The notes under the pieces were generated by a model. It saw only the letters and a list, made by a program, of their open reading frames with translations. It made no database searches and had not been told where the DNA came from. A stretch of DNA of 64,000 bases from positions 4,585,620 to 4,649,619 of the forward strand of contig NW_023503375.1 in NCBI RefSeq assembly GCF_014529535.1, in the 5' to 3' direction. Position numbers and translations under genes: made by a program. This document shows, piece by piece, positions 34,614 through 49,731 of the stretch. The stretch is from Bradysia coprophila (Eukaryota; Arthropoda; Insecta; Diptera; Sciaridae). Within the stretch, counting starts at the first letter, position 1; each line of letters starts with the position of its first letter.

Positions 34614-35065
34614 TTAAGGTAACAAATAACTATTTCATACGTGCGGTGTGATCAACCCTATTTCTCCATCCAAAGATCATGAGAAAATTGAGTTTTGTTG
34701 ACGACTCTCTCCATTTATTCTGTCTCATATTCATCTACTCTTTCAGCATATCACTTATTTACCTGCTTAACACGCACAATTCATTTATCCACTGAGAGAT
34801 TTATGTTTTCAAAAATGGTACAGTCTTCGACATTTCAAATGTCTCACTGTCAAATTTTTCTGAGAATTTCATTGTGTCATTGCGAATTCACAATGACATT
34901 CTTTGAAAAAAATGACAGTGAGACATTTGAAATGTTAAAGCCTGTACGGCGAATTGATGTTTTCGTGTAGAAAAGCGGTTATAACCACACCAAGCACACA
35001 TGAAAAACGTTGAGTTCACTTCTGAGAGAAATAGGAAATTCGAGCGAAATTGCGGCGCTCGCTCC
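34614..35065. mobile_element. MITE family B copy with a nested hairpin
   Basis: Outer motifs 'TAACAAATAACTATTTCATA', 'GTGTGATCAACCCTATTTCT' and 'GAGAGAAATAGGAAATTCGA' belong to family B. Nested at 34,831-34,938 is a palindrome, ACATTTCAAATGTCTCACTG mirrored by CAGTGAGACATTTGAAATGT. Confidence 0.55.
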
Positions 35066-35435
35066 GCTCTGTTGTAATCTCCAATTTTCTTCCGATTGTA
35101 TAATGTAAAGTTCGGCGCATTTTGTAAAACAAGCATTTCGAACACTAAATTAGTCACCCATTATCCAGTAAAGACTGCCACAAATCTTCCCGTATTCGCC
35201 TTTACCTATGAATAAACAACCAAAAACACCTGCCAACGATTTCTTTTCATCAAAGGGACACCATTTAATTGGCATTGTCTTAATTGCACTGCATAGAAAA
35301 ATGTACCCGAGTGATAAACACACTACATTTTATTGTGATTTTATTTTTGAAACGATTTTGTAATTCGAAAATGCATTCATTGAAATCGGTCCATTTTAGG
35401 ATCGATACTATTTCCAGATCGCTAAGTGCTCGTAA
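35066..35435. other. intergenic upstream of the first actin gene
   Basis: No recognisable coding sequence. It may contain control elements of the actin gene downstream, which I cannot identify by eye. Confidence 0.35.
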
Positions 35436-35443
35436 TATAAAAG
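35436..35443 (+). promoter_or_regulatory. candidate TATA box for the upstream actin gene
   Basis: TATAAAAG at 35,436-35,443, 1.9 kb before the start codon. A donor-like AAG|GTTTGT follows at 35,631. The coding exon is preceded by an acceptor (TCTTACAG, ending 37,291). A leader exon of about 165 nt and a leader intron of about 1.66 kb would fit, the arrangement common in insect muscle actin genes. Other TATA-like words occur nearby, so this is only a candidate. Confidence 0.35.
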
Positions 35444-36204
35444 GGATTGATTTGTGTCCGGTGCGACTAGACGGTATAAAGTTATCGAACGTTCAATAAA
35501 TTAATAATACGTCGGGAAGAACAATCAATCGTATAACATAATAGTGCAAATTATTTCTACTTTGTCAAAGTATTATCCGTGTAATAACTTCCAGAGTGGT
35601 TGATTGATTTATCAAAAGTTTATTTTTCAAGGTTTGTTAATTATTACTTCGTATTATAAGAGAGTTTTAGTTGTCAGTCAAGTGGATTGTAATATGGGAT
35701 TTATAACTTCGACGATACGTAATACAATAAATAATTTGTTTCGTCTATAAGCACGAAAATCTTACAATGTTGAGCAGAGAAATTAATGGAAGTGAATTAT
35801 CATAGTTTTGCAAAGTTTTCGAACTTTAATGGCAACTTGCTTGCTTACATATCAAAATCAAAACTTTCTCATAAACTTAAGTGTTTGTGCCGCATGGAAT
35901 AAAATGTAATTGGATATAATATCTTATCTGATACGATCAATAAAGTTAATCCTTTCAATTTGCAGACAGTTCAGTTTGTATTCAAAAATGTTCCTTCCAT
36001 TTCATATATATATTAACGGAACGTCTGTTTGGAATACAAATTTGAAGGGGAATTTAGTCAAGGATAGTGGTAATGAGGACCGCAATTTTGTTTCAATATT
36101 TTGAAATCGGGTGTTACATGTTAGGACAGACAAAGTTATCGAATACGCTGGTCATTGTCGAAATGAGGAGGTTTGTATAGAGTGTTTAAAGAGAATTAAA
36201 ATAG

Positions 36205-36500
36205 GATGTGCCGGTGTGCCCCCATCGAACTCAGTTAAATTAACTGGTTTGTTCCTATACAGTGTTCAAAGAGAGTTCTCATTTTGACATATAACCCATC
36301 GAGATCAGTTGAATTAACTGGTTTTTTCCCCTTTTAACATATAAACTTTGACGTATCACCCATCGAGATCAGTTAATTTAACTGGTTTTTTCCCCTGTTT
36401 TTACGCTCTTTGAACACTGTATAGTTAACTGAACCCGTAGATTCAAATTTTGACATTTCACCCATCGAGACCAGTTGAATAATTTTTCTTTTTCTTCCTT
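36205..36500. repeat. array of CAGTTAAWTTAACTG palindromes in the actin leader intron
   Basis: Four degenerate units, starting near 36,222, 36,293, 36,358 and 36,458. Each reads like CCCATCGAGATCAGTT followed by AATTAACTGGTTTTTTCCCC. The inner word is a 15-bp palindrome, CAGTTAAATTAACTG. Fainter versions ('GACCAGTTAATTTTTACTTG', 'GGCCAGTTACG') continue to about 36,770. Between units lie 'GTTCAAAGAGAGTTCTC' and mirrored 'GCTCTTTGAACACTGTATAG', so part of the region is also inverted. Confidence 0.65.
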
Positions 36501-37320
36501 TTTCCGCTCGTTTAACACTCTTGTAGACTGTTAACGGAGAGCGAACATCAGTTAAAAACTGCCCTTGAGAGCAATGTCACAAATTGAATGAAAATAAATC
36601 GAAATTTGAAATTATGATCAGAGCGAGAGTTCCGAAGACCAGTTAATTTTTACTTGTCTTAGGGTACTTGTCATTGCATATTTTCACATAAATTTTTCAC
36701 ATATTCCCAAGGCAAGTTAATATAACTAGTCTAAATTAAATTTCCTTCTCTCCTCAAGGCCAGTTACGTTTATTTGAGCCAAAATATCTCTTCGTTAACA
36801 ATCTATTAGTCTGTGAAATTGCGCTACAATTTTGATTGAAATTACAGCACAGTTCTCAGAGAGATGGACTATGCTCGACCATTTGTTAGTTCCATCGACC
36901 GTATAAAGTTTAGATTTGACCTAAAATACAACGTCTTTAAATAGTCTTGAGATCCTTTCAAAATATCACTCCACCAACTGTGCCTCTTAAATTCAAACAA
37001 ACAGCTGAAAATGTTACGTTAAAATTAATTTCGTTTATAACTTCTGGACTACAGAAACCCATTTTTTCTCTGCTCGGATAAGATTTACCTTACAAATGAA
37101 ATGTGTAGTTCAAAAGCTTATACAACTTATGCATTCACACACAAGTAGAGATGCGGAAGGATGTTGTTTATTATGAAAACTCACTACGATAAAGTCACAG
37201 TAAAGTTTTTGCCAGCTTATTTCCACCATAAAAAACTTTTGATCTCTTGTTTAAGTGAACGTTCCTAATTGGTGTTGTTTATGTCTTACAGGCTTTTGGA
37301 ACTACAATAAAACAATTACA

Positions 37321-39229
<1,909 letters not shown>

Positions 39230-39416
39230 TTAACCTGATACAAACGGCAAGCAAATGACCAACATTACTATCGAGTCTATTACTAGTGTTTTTCAAATCT
39301 TGTACTTCAATTTTTTTAACGTGAATTTTACTGTATAAAGGACCATATTAACCAGAACTTGTCATTATTTTTGTCGTCGTTATCGATAACAGATGAATAG
39401 CCGTATGTGACAGGTC
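39230..39416. mobile_element. MITE family A copy, opposite orientation
   Basis: It begins TTAACCTGATACAAACGGCA and ends 'CGTTATCGATAACAGATGAA' then 'CCGTATGTGACAGGTC'. Its body ('CAAATCTTGTACTTCAATTT', 'AAGGACCATATTAACCAGA') is closest to the copies at 362 and 56,580, a subfamily distinct from the 12.05/19.86/26.23/52.20-kb copies. Confidence 0.75.
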
Positions 39417-40959
39417 GATCGTACCAGCAAATTTATGTTCCAAAGGTAATTTTAAGCTGAAATTTATATAAACGGAATTATTCGAGGTAGAGGTAGAGGG
39501 AATTTAGACTTGAAAGGTGTCAGGACCCATGCATGTTTGTGTCATTGCACACCTGAGGCCAGCGGCGGTTTCCGCTGCATTTCGTATACAAAAGAACCTC
39601 TAGAAGTTCGCAGAAATTAGTCAAATTTTCACCCTTATCTCAGTGTGAATGAATTTTAACCCAATAACACTCCATTTGTCCCGAAGATCATGTCATTGTC
39701 TTTCGAAATAATGACACCCCGCACGACCTCTTACGTTGGAGGCTTTAGTGATACGAGCTACAGCTTAGGATTCTTTGTATGTTTTAACTCATGCAATGAA
39801 AACAAGTCGTCTATCCTTACAAAAGATACTTTGTCCGTACAGTGATTTCCTCAACCTCCGAATATTTTCTATTTTCTTTATGTTTTCGGTTTTTTTCGGC
39901 TCACCTTTTCCTGCCACCCAAGTAAAGGAATTTTTTTGAAAGTCGTTTTGGCTTCTAGGAACCTCTCTCTAGGCACCCATCAAAAAGTCCACTGAAGAAT
40001 GCGTCCGATTTTAGTGGGCTGCTTTCCAAAATAGTCCCTCAGTGCTAAAACTACTTGGACGGGCGAGTATAGAGAATAGAGACATACAAAACAAATTCAC
40101 ACAAAAACCGTTTCACTTCTTATGCATCGTCTTGACAATATGGTAGCAACGCTTTAAGACAAAAAGAAATTTCTTTGCATTAAATTAGCCTTTCCCAAAA
40201 CAAAATTAATTCCAATTTGTTATTCACATACATTAAACTTAACATAAATAAATTATTTGAAATAACATACTACAACTCCGCTGCTGGTAACAAATTCTAC
40301 CATTTAGGATGTAACCGAGTCGAAACAAAACACACATATTTTCAGGTTCTATTTTCGTTTGGCTTAGTGTGAGAGGCACTGTGTGTATGGAAGACTTGAG
40401 TGCTAATAACTTATATTGCACGAAAAGTTGAAAATTGTGTGTCTGTCTGTATGATAACATAATACATGTGTGTGAGCGATGCAATATGGGAACATAATTA
40501 AAGTTGAATTTCATCTCTCAGTGAAACCGAATGAAATAATTTGTTGGCACACGTACAAATTCGTGTTATGATTTTGAATTATGATGACTAGTCGTGATAT
40601 TACAAATAATTAACGACATAAATGCGAAGAATCTTGCTTATGATTAATCGAAATGTTGTATGCGCATTTTATTGAATTGTTCAGATTGCATGAACGTTAT
40701 CTGTAATTGTCGGATTGTACGTTTAACACATTATAAATTGCAGTTATGATATTTGTTTGGATAATGCACACTTCATGGCACTATTACTAAATATCGAGAC
40801 GATGTTTTTTAGTACAGACGAGATTATCGTGTCAGAGTACGATGACGAAGTAGTCAAGTATCCTTTGAAGTAAATTGTTCAGGCGTCTTATAATTTATCA
40901 CAGTCAATCACATTAATTGTGTGGATTTTTCAATATTGAATAACATCGTTCTATTTCGA
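39417..40959. other. intergenic
   Basis: No gene recognised. The 91-codon minus ORF at 40,239-40,514 has no family signature. Confidence 0.4.
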
Positions 40960-41735
40960 TCGCTCCTCTGTTGAATCACATCAAGGTTTTTACTGAGCAC
41001 ATGAGAAAATGTCGTTTTGTTGACGACTTGTCTGATAACCGTTCCGGGGAGAAAATAGAAACTTTCTCCCCCCGAACTGTCACCTTTGTTTTTGTTTTGA
41101 ACAATTGTGTATGGTGCAGAACATCGGTTAATCACATCTTGCACATCTGGAATAGATATTTGTTCACTGAAGACAATAGGAAATAGAACTTTTCTAAATC
41201 GAACTGTTACTTTTATTTGTTTCTATTTTCAAAAATGGTATGGTGAATTGATGTGTTTTGTTTCATGAAGAAAAACTGTATGTCACACCTCGCTAATATG
41301 AAATAGTTATTTGTTGACCAAGGCTAGAAAATAGGAAATTTCACCAAAAGCCGTAATTCGGTCTAGGTGAAATTTCCTATTTCTCCCCGAGGTAAACACA
41401 ACGTTTTTCATGCTTGCGCTTTGCGAAAATCCGCACTTTGAAGAAAATAAAATAAATAGTGTGTGTTGGTGGTCAGCCATTTTAGGTGAGAAAATAATCA
41501 TTTTCTCACCCAATACGGCTGAACCCGTCATTTTAGGGGAGAAAATTATTATTTTCAGACCTAAAATGGCGCCTCTCAGAACAACAACAAAATGCCATTT
41601 TCACAAACACTTCATTGTGGACAAAATAAGGATTTTCACATAGCTAGCATGAAAAACGTTGTGCTCACCTTTTGGGGGAAACAGGAAATTCCAACCCGAG
41701 CTCTTGTTAGAATTTCCTATTTCCCACTCTCGGTT
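40960..41735. mobile_element. MITE family B, compound copy
   Basis: Repeated family B motifs: 'GAGAAAATGTCGTTTTGTTG', 'ACCAAGGCTAGAAAATAGG', 'GGTGAAATTTCCTATTTCTC', 'CATGAAAAACGTTGTG' twice, and the mirrored pair 'CAGGAAATTCCAACCCGAGC' and 'GTTAGAATTTCCTATTTCCC' at the right. At least two overlapping copies seem to be present. Confidence 0.55.
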
Positions 41736-42101
41736 AACGAATACCTAAAGTACAAAAATACAAAAATTTTAAAAATTTTAAAACCTTAAATGAACTGACT
41801 AACCCACATAATGAATGGACTGGAAGCTCATCGAACACCATTACCTTTGCGTCTTTAAACTTTATGAAATCAGAACCAGATTAACACCTAAAAATTGTGC
41901 CTATTGAGTTTTAAGCGTCTGACGACGATTACCTAAAGAAATCTTTCTGAGGGCACGTGACAGAAACAGTTCTTTTAAGTTCCACGATAAAAATAAACTT
42001 TAGTTCACACAACGAAAGTTTTTGTTTGGAATTTTAGACGAAACCTAACTTTTCCCAGTTGGAAAAACAACTTGAAACAATTCAGCAAAAAAAAAAATTG
42101 A
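41736..42101. other. intergenic before the tRNA-Tyr gene
   Basis: Nothing recognised. It ends in the A-run that supplies the T terminator of the minus-strand tRNA-Tyr. Confidence 0.4.
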
Positions 42102-42195
42102 TCCTTCGAGCCGGATTTGAACCAGCGACCTATGGATGACTATGTTTGTACACTTTCTCTACAGTCCACCGCTCTACCAACTGAGCTATCGAAGG
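42102..42195 (-). tRNA. tRNA-Tyr (anticodon GTA) with a 21-nt intron
   Basis: Minus strand: acceptor CCTTCGA/TCGAAGG, A-box TAGCTCAGTTGGTAGAG, anticodon loop CTGTAG|A interrupted after position 37 by a 21-nt intron (plus-strand 42,138-42,158), and T-arm CTGGTTCAAATCCGG. Without the intron it is 73 nt. An intron at this site is the rule for eukaryotic tRNA-Tyr(GTA) and needs the tRNA-splicing endonuclease. Confidence 0.95.
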
Positions 42196-42361
42196 TGTAC
42201 TTATCGTTGCGCTAATAAGCTCTACAGTACTAAAATACATTTCAAATTTTCAAATTTCAAATCTCGAATGTTTCACGTCTTGTTTATCTATCCCGTCTAT
42301 TGTGATCACTTTCGAAAACCAAAACAAAAAACTTTTCAATTTTTGAAGAAAAAAAAAATTG

Positions 42362-42434
42362 CGCCCGGGCAGGGACTTGAACCCTGGACCCTTGGATTAA
42401 AAGTCCAATGCTCTACCGACTGAGCTACCCGGGC
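42362..42434 (-). tRNA. tRNA-Lys (anticodon TTT), copy 1
   Basis: Minus strand, 73 nt: acceptor GCCCGGG/CCCGGGC, A-box TAGCTCAGTCGGTAGAG, anticodon loop CTTTTAA, T-arm CAGGGTTCAAGTCCCTG. A plus-strand A-run just below it gives the terminator. Confidence 0.96.
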
Positions 42435-42504
42435 GATGAATGTGCTGATTTTATCTACATGCGAGAATTTATTCGAATACCGACAAGTAAAAAAAAAAAA
42501 ATCG

Positions 42505-42577
42505 CGCCCGGGCAGGGACTTGAACCCTGGACCCTTGGATTAAAAGTCCAATGCTCTACCGACTGAGCTACCCGGGC
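42505..42577 (-). tRNA. tRNA-Lys (anticodon TTT), copy 2
   Basis: Identical to copy 1 over the whole 73 nt. The two lie 70 bp apart in the same orientation, a recent tandem pair. A run of about 13 A on the plus strand supplies its T terminator. Confidence 0.96.
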
Positions 42578-43720
42578 GTTGGAGTGTCCGATTTCACATG
42601 CATTAGAGAATTTAAATGAACTGAAACCTAAAACTGTTTGAAAAAAAAAATTGTTTCTAATGGTCAATGTACATTATCAACTAATGTCATCGCGTAGAGT
42701 ACTAAAGTTCAACACATACAACGATACCATACTACATTCATTTGATGCGAATAGTAAGATAGAGGAATTCCAATGGGAGAATAAAATATTTCCAGTTTAA
42801 ATCATTAACTCTATTAAACATTTTGTTGCGGTTGCTTTTTTTTGCGTGAAAGATTCAATTGTTGTTGATGTTGAGCATATAAGCGCCGACGGATTTTGTA
42901 TTAGATATGTTTTTATGGTTACTTTTTAACAAGCGATGCGATAGTTGTATTTAATGTTTATTTTTCAATTCCGTCGAGAATCGAAGAAAAATGAAGAGCA
43001 TGGCAATATACTCGGACTGGGTTGTTCATATTACGTAACAGAAAGGAATAGATATTTTTTCAAGAATTTGAAGTGTCACCCGAGTACCGAGTCGACAAAT
43101 TTAAAGTGGAATTCGAGTTGCATCGTCGAAAAAGTAACTTTCACTCAGTTACAAACATCCTACATTTATGCACGAAAGAGTGTGTCTTTTGAAAGTGAAA
43201 ATGTCTCGTGAATGTACTTATTACGAACCCTTCTTCTTATTAGATACTCTTTACTCTATATTCTACAGTCTCTAAACACCCCATCATCTGCAACAATGTA
43301 CTGATACTGTGATATGAGAAAGTCGACGTCATTTATTATGTTGTTGAGTTTATGATAGTTTTGGTATATGAGATGACATTACTGTCTGGAGATTTTTTGT
43401 TGAGGCGTGTGGGAAGGTCGTTCGAGCCGAAGGCGAGGAATATATACCACATGTCTAAACAAAAAAATTCTCAACGATACAGTACGGTGCGAAAAACTGA
43501 TTTTTGTTTACATGGTAATGGCATTTTCTGGCCGCAAGACAACAAAAACCTTTACGTTCTGTTGACGTCTGGAAAAAAGTTGAAAATTTCATTTTATAGG
43601 GAACACCCTCCAAATTAAATTTCCATCGTTGTACTGTTGCTGTATATCGTCACTTCATCGAATCTACTACTTCAATTGTTTAAACTATTGTATTGTGTTT
43701 CAAGAGTGGTAACGTAACGC
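42578..43720. other. intergenic
   Basis: The 88-codon ORFs at 42,945 and 43,352 have no family signature. The latter contains the family B word 'GGCATTTTCTGGCCGCAAGA' and the GAGCCGAAGGCGAGG hairpin motif, so it is repeat-derived. Confidence 0.4.
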
Positions 43721-43726
43721 GAAAAC

Positions 43727-44416
43727 TTAAGATGATTTTATTGCTTTGGTAACAAGTGGCCTCCGATTTAAATGAGAGTTAGCTCGTCTTTCAATTCTCT
43801 CATTTTTTCGATTAATTTTTTGATTTCGGTGTAAAGCGTTCAAAAGGTGAGGCCCTAAAAACTCAAGAATTATTTTAAACCATTCTAATCCTGAACCAAT
43901 GTCGGCCTTGAAAATACCTACAGGAGGAGTATATGCCCTGTTTGGTGCAACTACATTTACGAGAGGTATGACAGAAAATATAGCATATGTTCGGAGTGTT
44001 CGACTTCCTTTCAACATGGATCTTCCGTGGAAATGAGTATGGGCTGTTGTAGCTAGCCTCACCCACTATCGTTCCACATTTATATGAACCCAGTACTTTT
44101 CGGTTACAGGTCTACAGAAGTCTTGGGAGAAAAGTTGTCAAATTGCAGATTTTTCCTTTCATTCTGGTGGCTCTACTGCTGGAACAGCGTCTGGAACGGT
44201 ATTACGGCATTCATTTTGTATCTTCAACTTTTCTTTTACTCTATCAATAGAAATACACTTCGCTATTTCGCGAATATATGTCGTTACAAGAACCCAGTAT
44301 CGATCAAAAGAAAAATAATTTAATTTTTCTCGATGGATCTTAGTCAAATAAGAGTTTGAAAAAACGATGTGATCAAGTCGAAGCAAACGGTTTTCCACAT
44401 TCTTATCGCGTAGCAA
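43727..44416 (-). pseudogene. unassigned coding remnant
   Basis: Two minus-strand open frames (44,416-44,159, 85 codons, and 44,062-43,727, 111 codons) have protein-like composition: charged helices such as SIDRVKEKLKIQNECRN, then a hydrophobic proline-containing stretch VIPLVNVVAPNRAYTPPVG and a basic C-terminus. I recognise no family. They may be parts of one decayed coding sequence of transposon, viral or host origin, or chance ORFs. The lack of splice-like partners makes a live gene unlikely. Confidence 0.3.
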
Positions 44417-45320
44417 ATATTGTAAAACCTTATTTCATCAGCGAATAGCGAGCTGGAACACTTAAAAATGTCTGGCAAATCTTTTAAAAACAGCAGAAGC
44501 GAACGCGGGTCCAGAATCCAATCACAACGTTTTCGGTTCTTCCTGCGTCTGATGGAAAATCTTGTACTTCATTTGCTTTAATATAATGTTTTCTATATGA
44601 GGAGAGTCTAGACAGAACTCATTGCTTATTTTGGTGATATCCTTGTCGATAACAGATGACTTAGATATTCCACTTCTCGAACAATTTCCTTTATTATTTT
44701 TTTAAACAAACAATGAAATGAATGAATTAACGAAATGACTGTATTCGAATCAGGCTATTATTGCTCATAATAATCAATCATTCAATTCGATTAAAATTTC
44801 GAATTTAAATCGAGGATTTGAATGAATCATTACCATTTATGTCGTGCTTTGCACTAACCAAGTTGAATATGCACACCAAAATTAGTATTTTCATTCGAAA
44901 AACTAAACACAAATAAAATGTGACAGCCCTTTTGTATTCATAAGAAAAAGCTATACGGCAACCAAAATACACATTGACAAATTAATGTGATCTTTGCCAA
45001 GATTTTGCATGAAAATTTTGTATTTTGACTAGCCAAAAATGACTCGTTCTCCTGATCTGTACATGCAGTTGAATGATTATATCGCACATCATTTGTATTA
45101 GAAACAACGACAATTACGAAAATATGCATTTTAATATACTATAGCTGTGTGTGGTGCAATAGCAGTCATGTTGAAAATGCATTCGAATGCACCGTTGTAT
45201 TTTTGAAATTGTAAAGATGATTCGATCCTTCTAAGGGATTTCTATTTTGAGGTGCACACAAAGACACAACAATAATTTGATGGTAACAGTTCAAAACAGT
45301 ATTGTTCGATCGGTGGCTGG
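44417..45320. other. intergenic with a MITE family A remnant
   Basis: 'AAAATCTTGTACTTCATTTG' and 'TCCTTGTCGATAACAGATGA' at about 44,559-44,660 belong to a degraded family A copy. Nothing else is recognised. Confidence 0.4.
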
Positions 45321-45328
45321 TATAAAAG
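45321..45328 (+). promoter_or_regulatory. candidate TATA box and leader exon of the downstream actin
   Basis: TATAAAAG at 45,321-45,328. A start site near 45,351 and the donor GAG|GTTTGT at 45,408 would give a leader exon of about 57 nt. The acceptor CAAAGCAG ends at 46,858, 22 bp before the start codon, giving a leader intron of about 1.45 kb. The donor hexamer GTTTGT equals the candidate donor upstream of the other actin. The 136-codon ORF at 45,437-45,847 would then lie in the intron. Confidence 0.45.
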
Positions 45329-46862
45329 TCTGGTCGCAATTGTTTTAACTTTACTCGCCGAAAAAACACCGGAAGAGCAATATTTAACTTGCAGTGCTAA
45401 TAACGAGGTTTGTTTTAAAAGTTTCTTCGCTTCAATTTGGATATTATTTCGACTGTGAACTGTGGAGGATATTTTCTTGTGATTGAAGAACAAGTTCGGT
45501 GGTGTTGTGTGAGATCTATTTGCCTGTGGCTCAGGTTAAAGGAATATTGTGATATAAGTCTGAGTGCCAGAGTCTGTGCGTATACGGGAATAAAAAAAAT
45601 TTCGAGTTTCTATAACAGTGTCGTCGCACCAAGAAAAACCTTCTTTAAATTGTCTTTCAAACGGGATTTCATATTTAACATCATTAGAAGGGAAAATTTA
45701 TGTGCGACAAGTTTTCCGAAACTCTTTCTGTGCAATACACCCGCATTAACTGACACGGATAAAATAAAAAGAACCAAAAATTTCACCCGTTTCTTTGTTT
45801 CCAACGTCTATATCAATTTATTGGAAACGGTCCCTTGTGGAAGGTGATAGATAATTCAATTTCACTGCGAACCGAAATGGATTCGAAAATATGCGGGTGG
45901 GAGTTATTGTGAAATATTAATTAATTTCATTCGGACTCCGAACGTTTCTCTTTCTTTTAAAGAAAAGTGGAGACATTCCAATCAATTTCAATTACAACGT
46001 CTCCAAAGTTGTATATAAATACGAGGATATTATGCTTAGCAATTGGAATTAATCTCGGGAGTATAATAGCTTCCGAGAGATACAGCAACTTCTGAAAACA
46101 TATTTTCCTTCAGTCATTTCGCATATAAAAATGAATAAAAACCAAAACATCATCCAGCAACCCCTTAATACCTCCATTACAACAAATATGGTGAAATTAA
46201 TATAACCAACGATTCGCATCAATTTTAGTTTGCCAGTAACCCGGCATAAAAGCATTTATATTAATGATTTATCATTGTTTTGGTAATTGTATTTGAGCTA
46301 TATTGCTACAACAGATATTATCTCCCGGTGTGCGTTTGAGATGGTTGAATAGTATAATAGAAACAGGGCCGGAAAGGCAGAAAACACTCGCGATTCACAC
46401 ACATAAACCCACATCCACGTCGATGTTAAGAAAACTGAAAAAAGAACGGAGGAAAACGCAATGCATAATGCATAAGATTGCGTATCATGTCGAATAGAAG
46501 AAAAGACTTTTCGGATGGTTTCTTGGTGTGCGTTGTGAATGTAATCGAGGGGTGTATTTTATATAACAATAAATGGTCGGTACAAACGCACACACATCTC
46601 AGGCCCTTGTGGTGAATGGTATATGCATGCTATTCAGGCAATATGGGATAATAAGGAAAAAATAATTCATTTCGATATTTGGGGATCATGAAAGAATAAG
46701 AGGGAATGTTACTAAGTAGATGCGATTGCGGGTGAATATGCGGTGCATGAACTTCTTGAACTGTTTGAAGTCATAATTTATGAGCATTCCGAAAATGTCG
46801 CGAAGATAAATTTAATGTCAACTTTGATGTAATTCCCCTTTTATCTCCTTCAAAGCAGATAA

Positions 46863-48143
<1,281 letters not shown>

Positions 48144-48361
48144 GCCACCACAGACTACGATCGCATTTATGTTAACGCTTTTGTTTCGAAATGTGATTGA
48201 GATATTCACGCTGCCAATCTTGTTTAAGATAAGAATTTGTAAATGGAATATGACAATAAGCACGAGAAAAGACATCATCGAACATTTGAAAGATTTTCTT
48301 CTAGCAAAAAATTTGTTTAAATGTACCACACGGACGTGTTTAATGAAAATATTTTTTTTTG

Positions 48362-48367
48362 AATAAA
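48362..48367 (+). terminator. poly(A) signal of the downstream actin
   Basis: AATAAA lies 219 bp after the stop codon, after a T-run, and a GT-containing stretch follows. Confidence 0.6.
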
Positions 48368-49100
48368 TGACAGCCAATGTACATAAAGGTCATTAAAAAT
48401 AAAAATCAATTTTGTATTTATCTATCCGGAACGTTGAATTTTTTATGAGAAAAGATGTGCATCACTCTCTCTCTCTCTCTCACCGCAACTCTGATTGCAT
48501 TTTTCACATATCCAACTAAAGTTTCTTGAAATTGGTCCCGTCTTTTATTACCAATATATCACCCAATTCTTCCAATTCCATTAATTTAACTTTGTCTAAC
48601 AAAAAACATTTTACTGATAAATAGGATATCGGTCCAATTGGGAATAAAAAAAAACGGATACCGTCGAGTGCCCCGGCTTATTGGAAATTGTGTGTGGTAT
48701 GTATTAGGGTGTTGTGGATTTTTTTTTTAAATCTTTTAATTTTTCTTTTTTCTTTAAACGCAGGAAATGGAAAGGGCAATCAAATTTTAGCTGATTCACT
48801 CATACAAACAAAACTGGTACTGCATGTTTGTATGGCTCTACCAATACCACGCGCGTGTGTGTAGTGTTGAATCATATGAACTGGTTATGGGAGTTTTGTT
48901 TGTATGAGTGGGCCAGCTGTAAATCAGCTGAAGCAAACTTAGACCAAACATTTGATCGCTTTTTCCTGTAAATTTATTTATCATTCACTTATATTTCCAT
49001 GTGTGGAATCACAGCATCGCTCTAGCATGAACATTGAATTGACAACATGCAAAAAAGGCGAGGGGATGGAATACATGGAACTAGTACGTTAATAATAGGA
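48368..49100. other. intergenic with a CT microsatellite
   Basis: A (CT)n tract occupies 48,465-48,481. The oppositely oriented 'CAGCTGATTCACTCATACAA' (reverse at 48,781) and 'TTTGTATGAGTGGGCCAGCT' (48,899) form a loose inverted pair of about 140 bp, and a similar 'TTTGTATGAGTGGATCAGCT' lies at 49,970. Confidence 0.45.
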
Positions 49101-49104
49101 AATA

Positions 49105-49180
49105 GTACGCCAATAGATGCGCCAATAGATATGCCAATAGATGCGCCAATAGATGCGTCAATAGATGCGCCAATAGACAA
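49105..49180. repeat. 12-bp microsatellite, about six units
   Basis: The unit GCGCCAATAGAT with small variants, read in the 70-codon ORF at 49,047-49,259 as a PIDA tetrapeptide repeat. There is no other support for a gene. Confidence 0.75.
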
Positions 49181-49731
49181 TGGAAGTAGGTGGGACGTAG
49201 TTTGCTCCTCGAGAAATTACGAGACTCTGTGGAAGACAGGCGACTTGTCAATCCGTTAATGGGTTGATTATTGAAGAAATGTGGGATGTACTGATCTCAG
49301 GCTGATGATGTTGAAGTTAAGTTTCGTTAGGTTCAACCTCATCTCATACAGTCGTGCACTCGTGACGTCAATGCAGTGCCTTGAAAATTCAGAAAAAGAA
49401 ATTCTGATTCAGAACGGACAACATCAGTCTGTTGCTGTTATAAATGAAAAATTTTGCCACCACTTGTCGTTCGGAACATATCACCAATATTTCGGCTAGA
49501 ACCAGACCCGAGTAACTGTACGATCTGACTCGTTTGATTTGAGATACGTCAATCAAAATGTCCATGTACCGGAAATTTCGTAAATGGCTAAGGTAGCAAT
49601 AGCATGTCTCTCAGGTCAGCAAATTTCAACTTAGCCACTCATGCAGCAAGAAGACATAAAATTTTGGAGGTTATCTGTGCTGCGTGGCACAGAAGTACAT
49701 CTGCATAAAGTACCATTAAAACCAGGCCCGG
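49181..49731. other. intergenic
   Basis: Short open frames only; nothing recognised. Confidence 0.4.

Noticed and set aside
36896-36930. CGTATAAAG as the TATA box of the upstream actin
   Set aside because: No suitable donor follows before the acceptor at 37,291. It probably lies inside the leader intron, though this is not certain.
45437-45847. 136-codon ORF as a gene
   Set aside because: It lies in the probable leader intron of the downstream actin, has no recognisable family and its composition resembles translated non-coding DNA.
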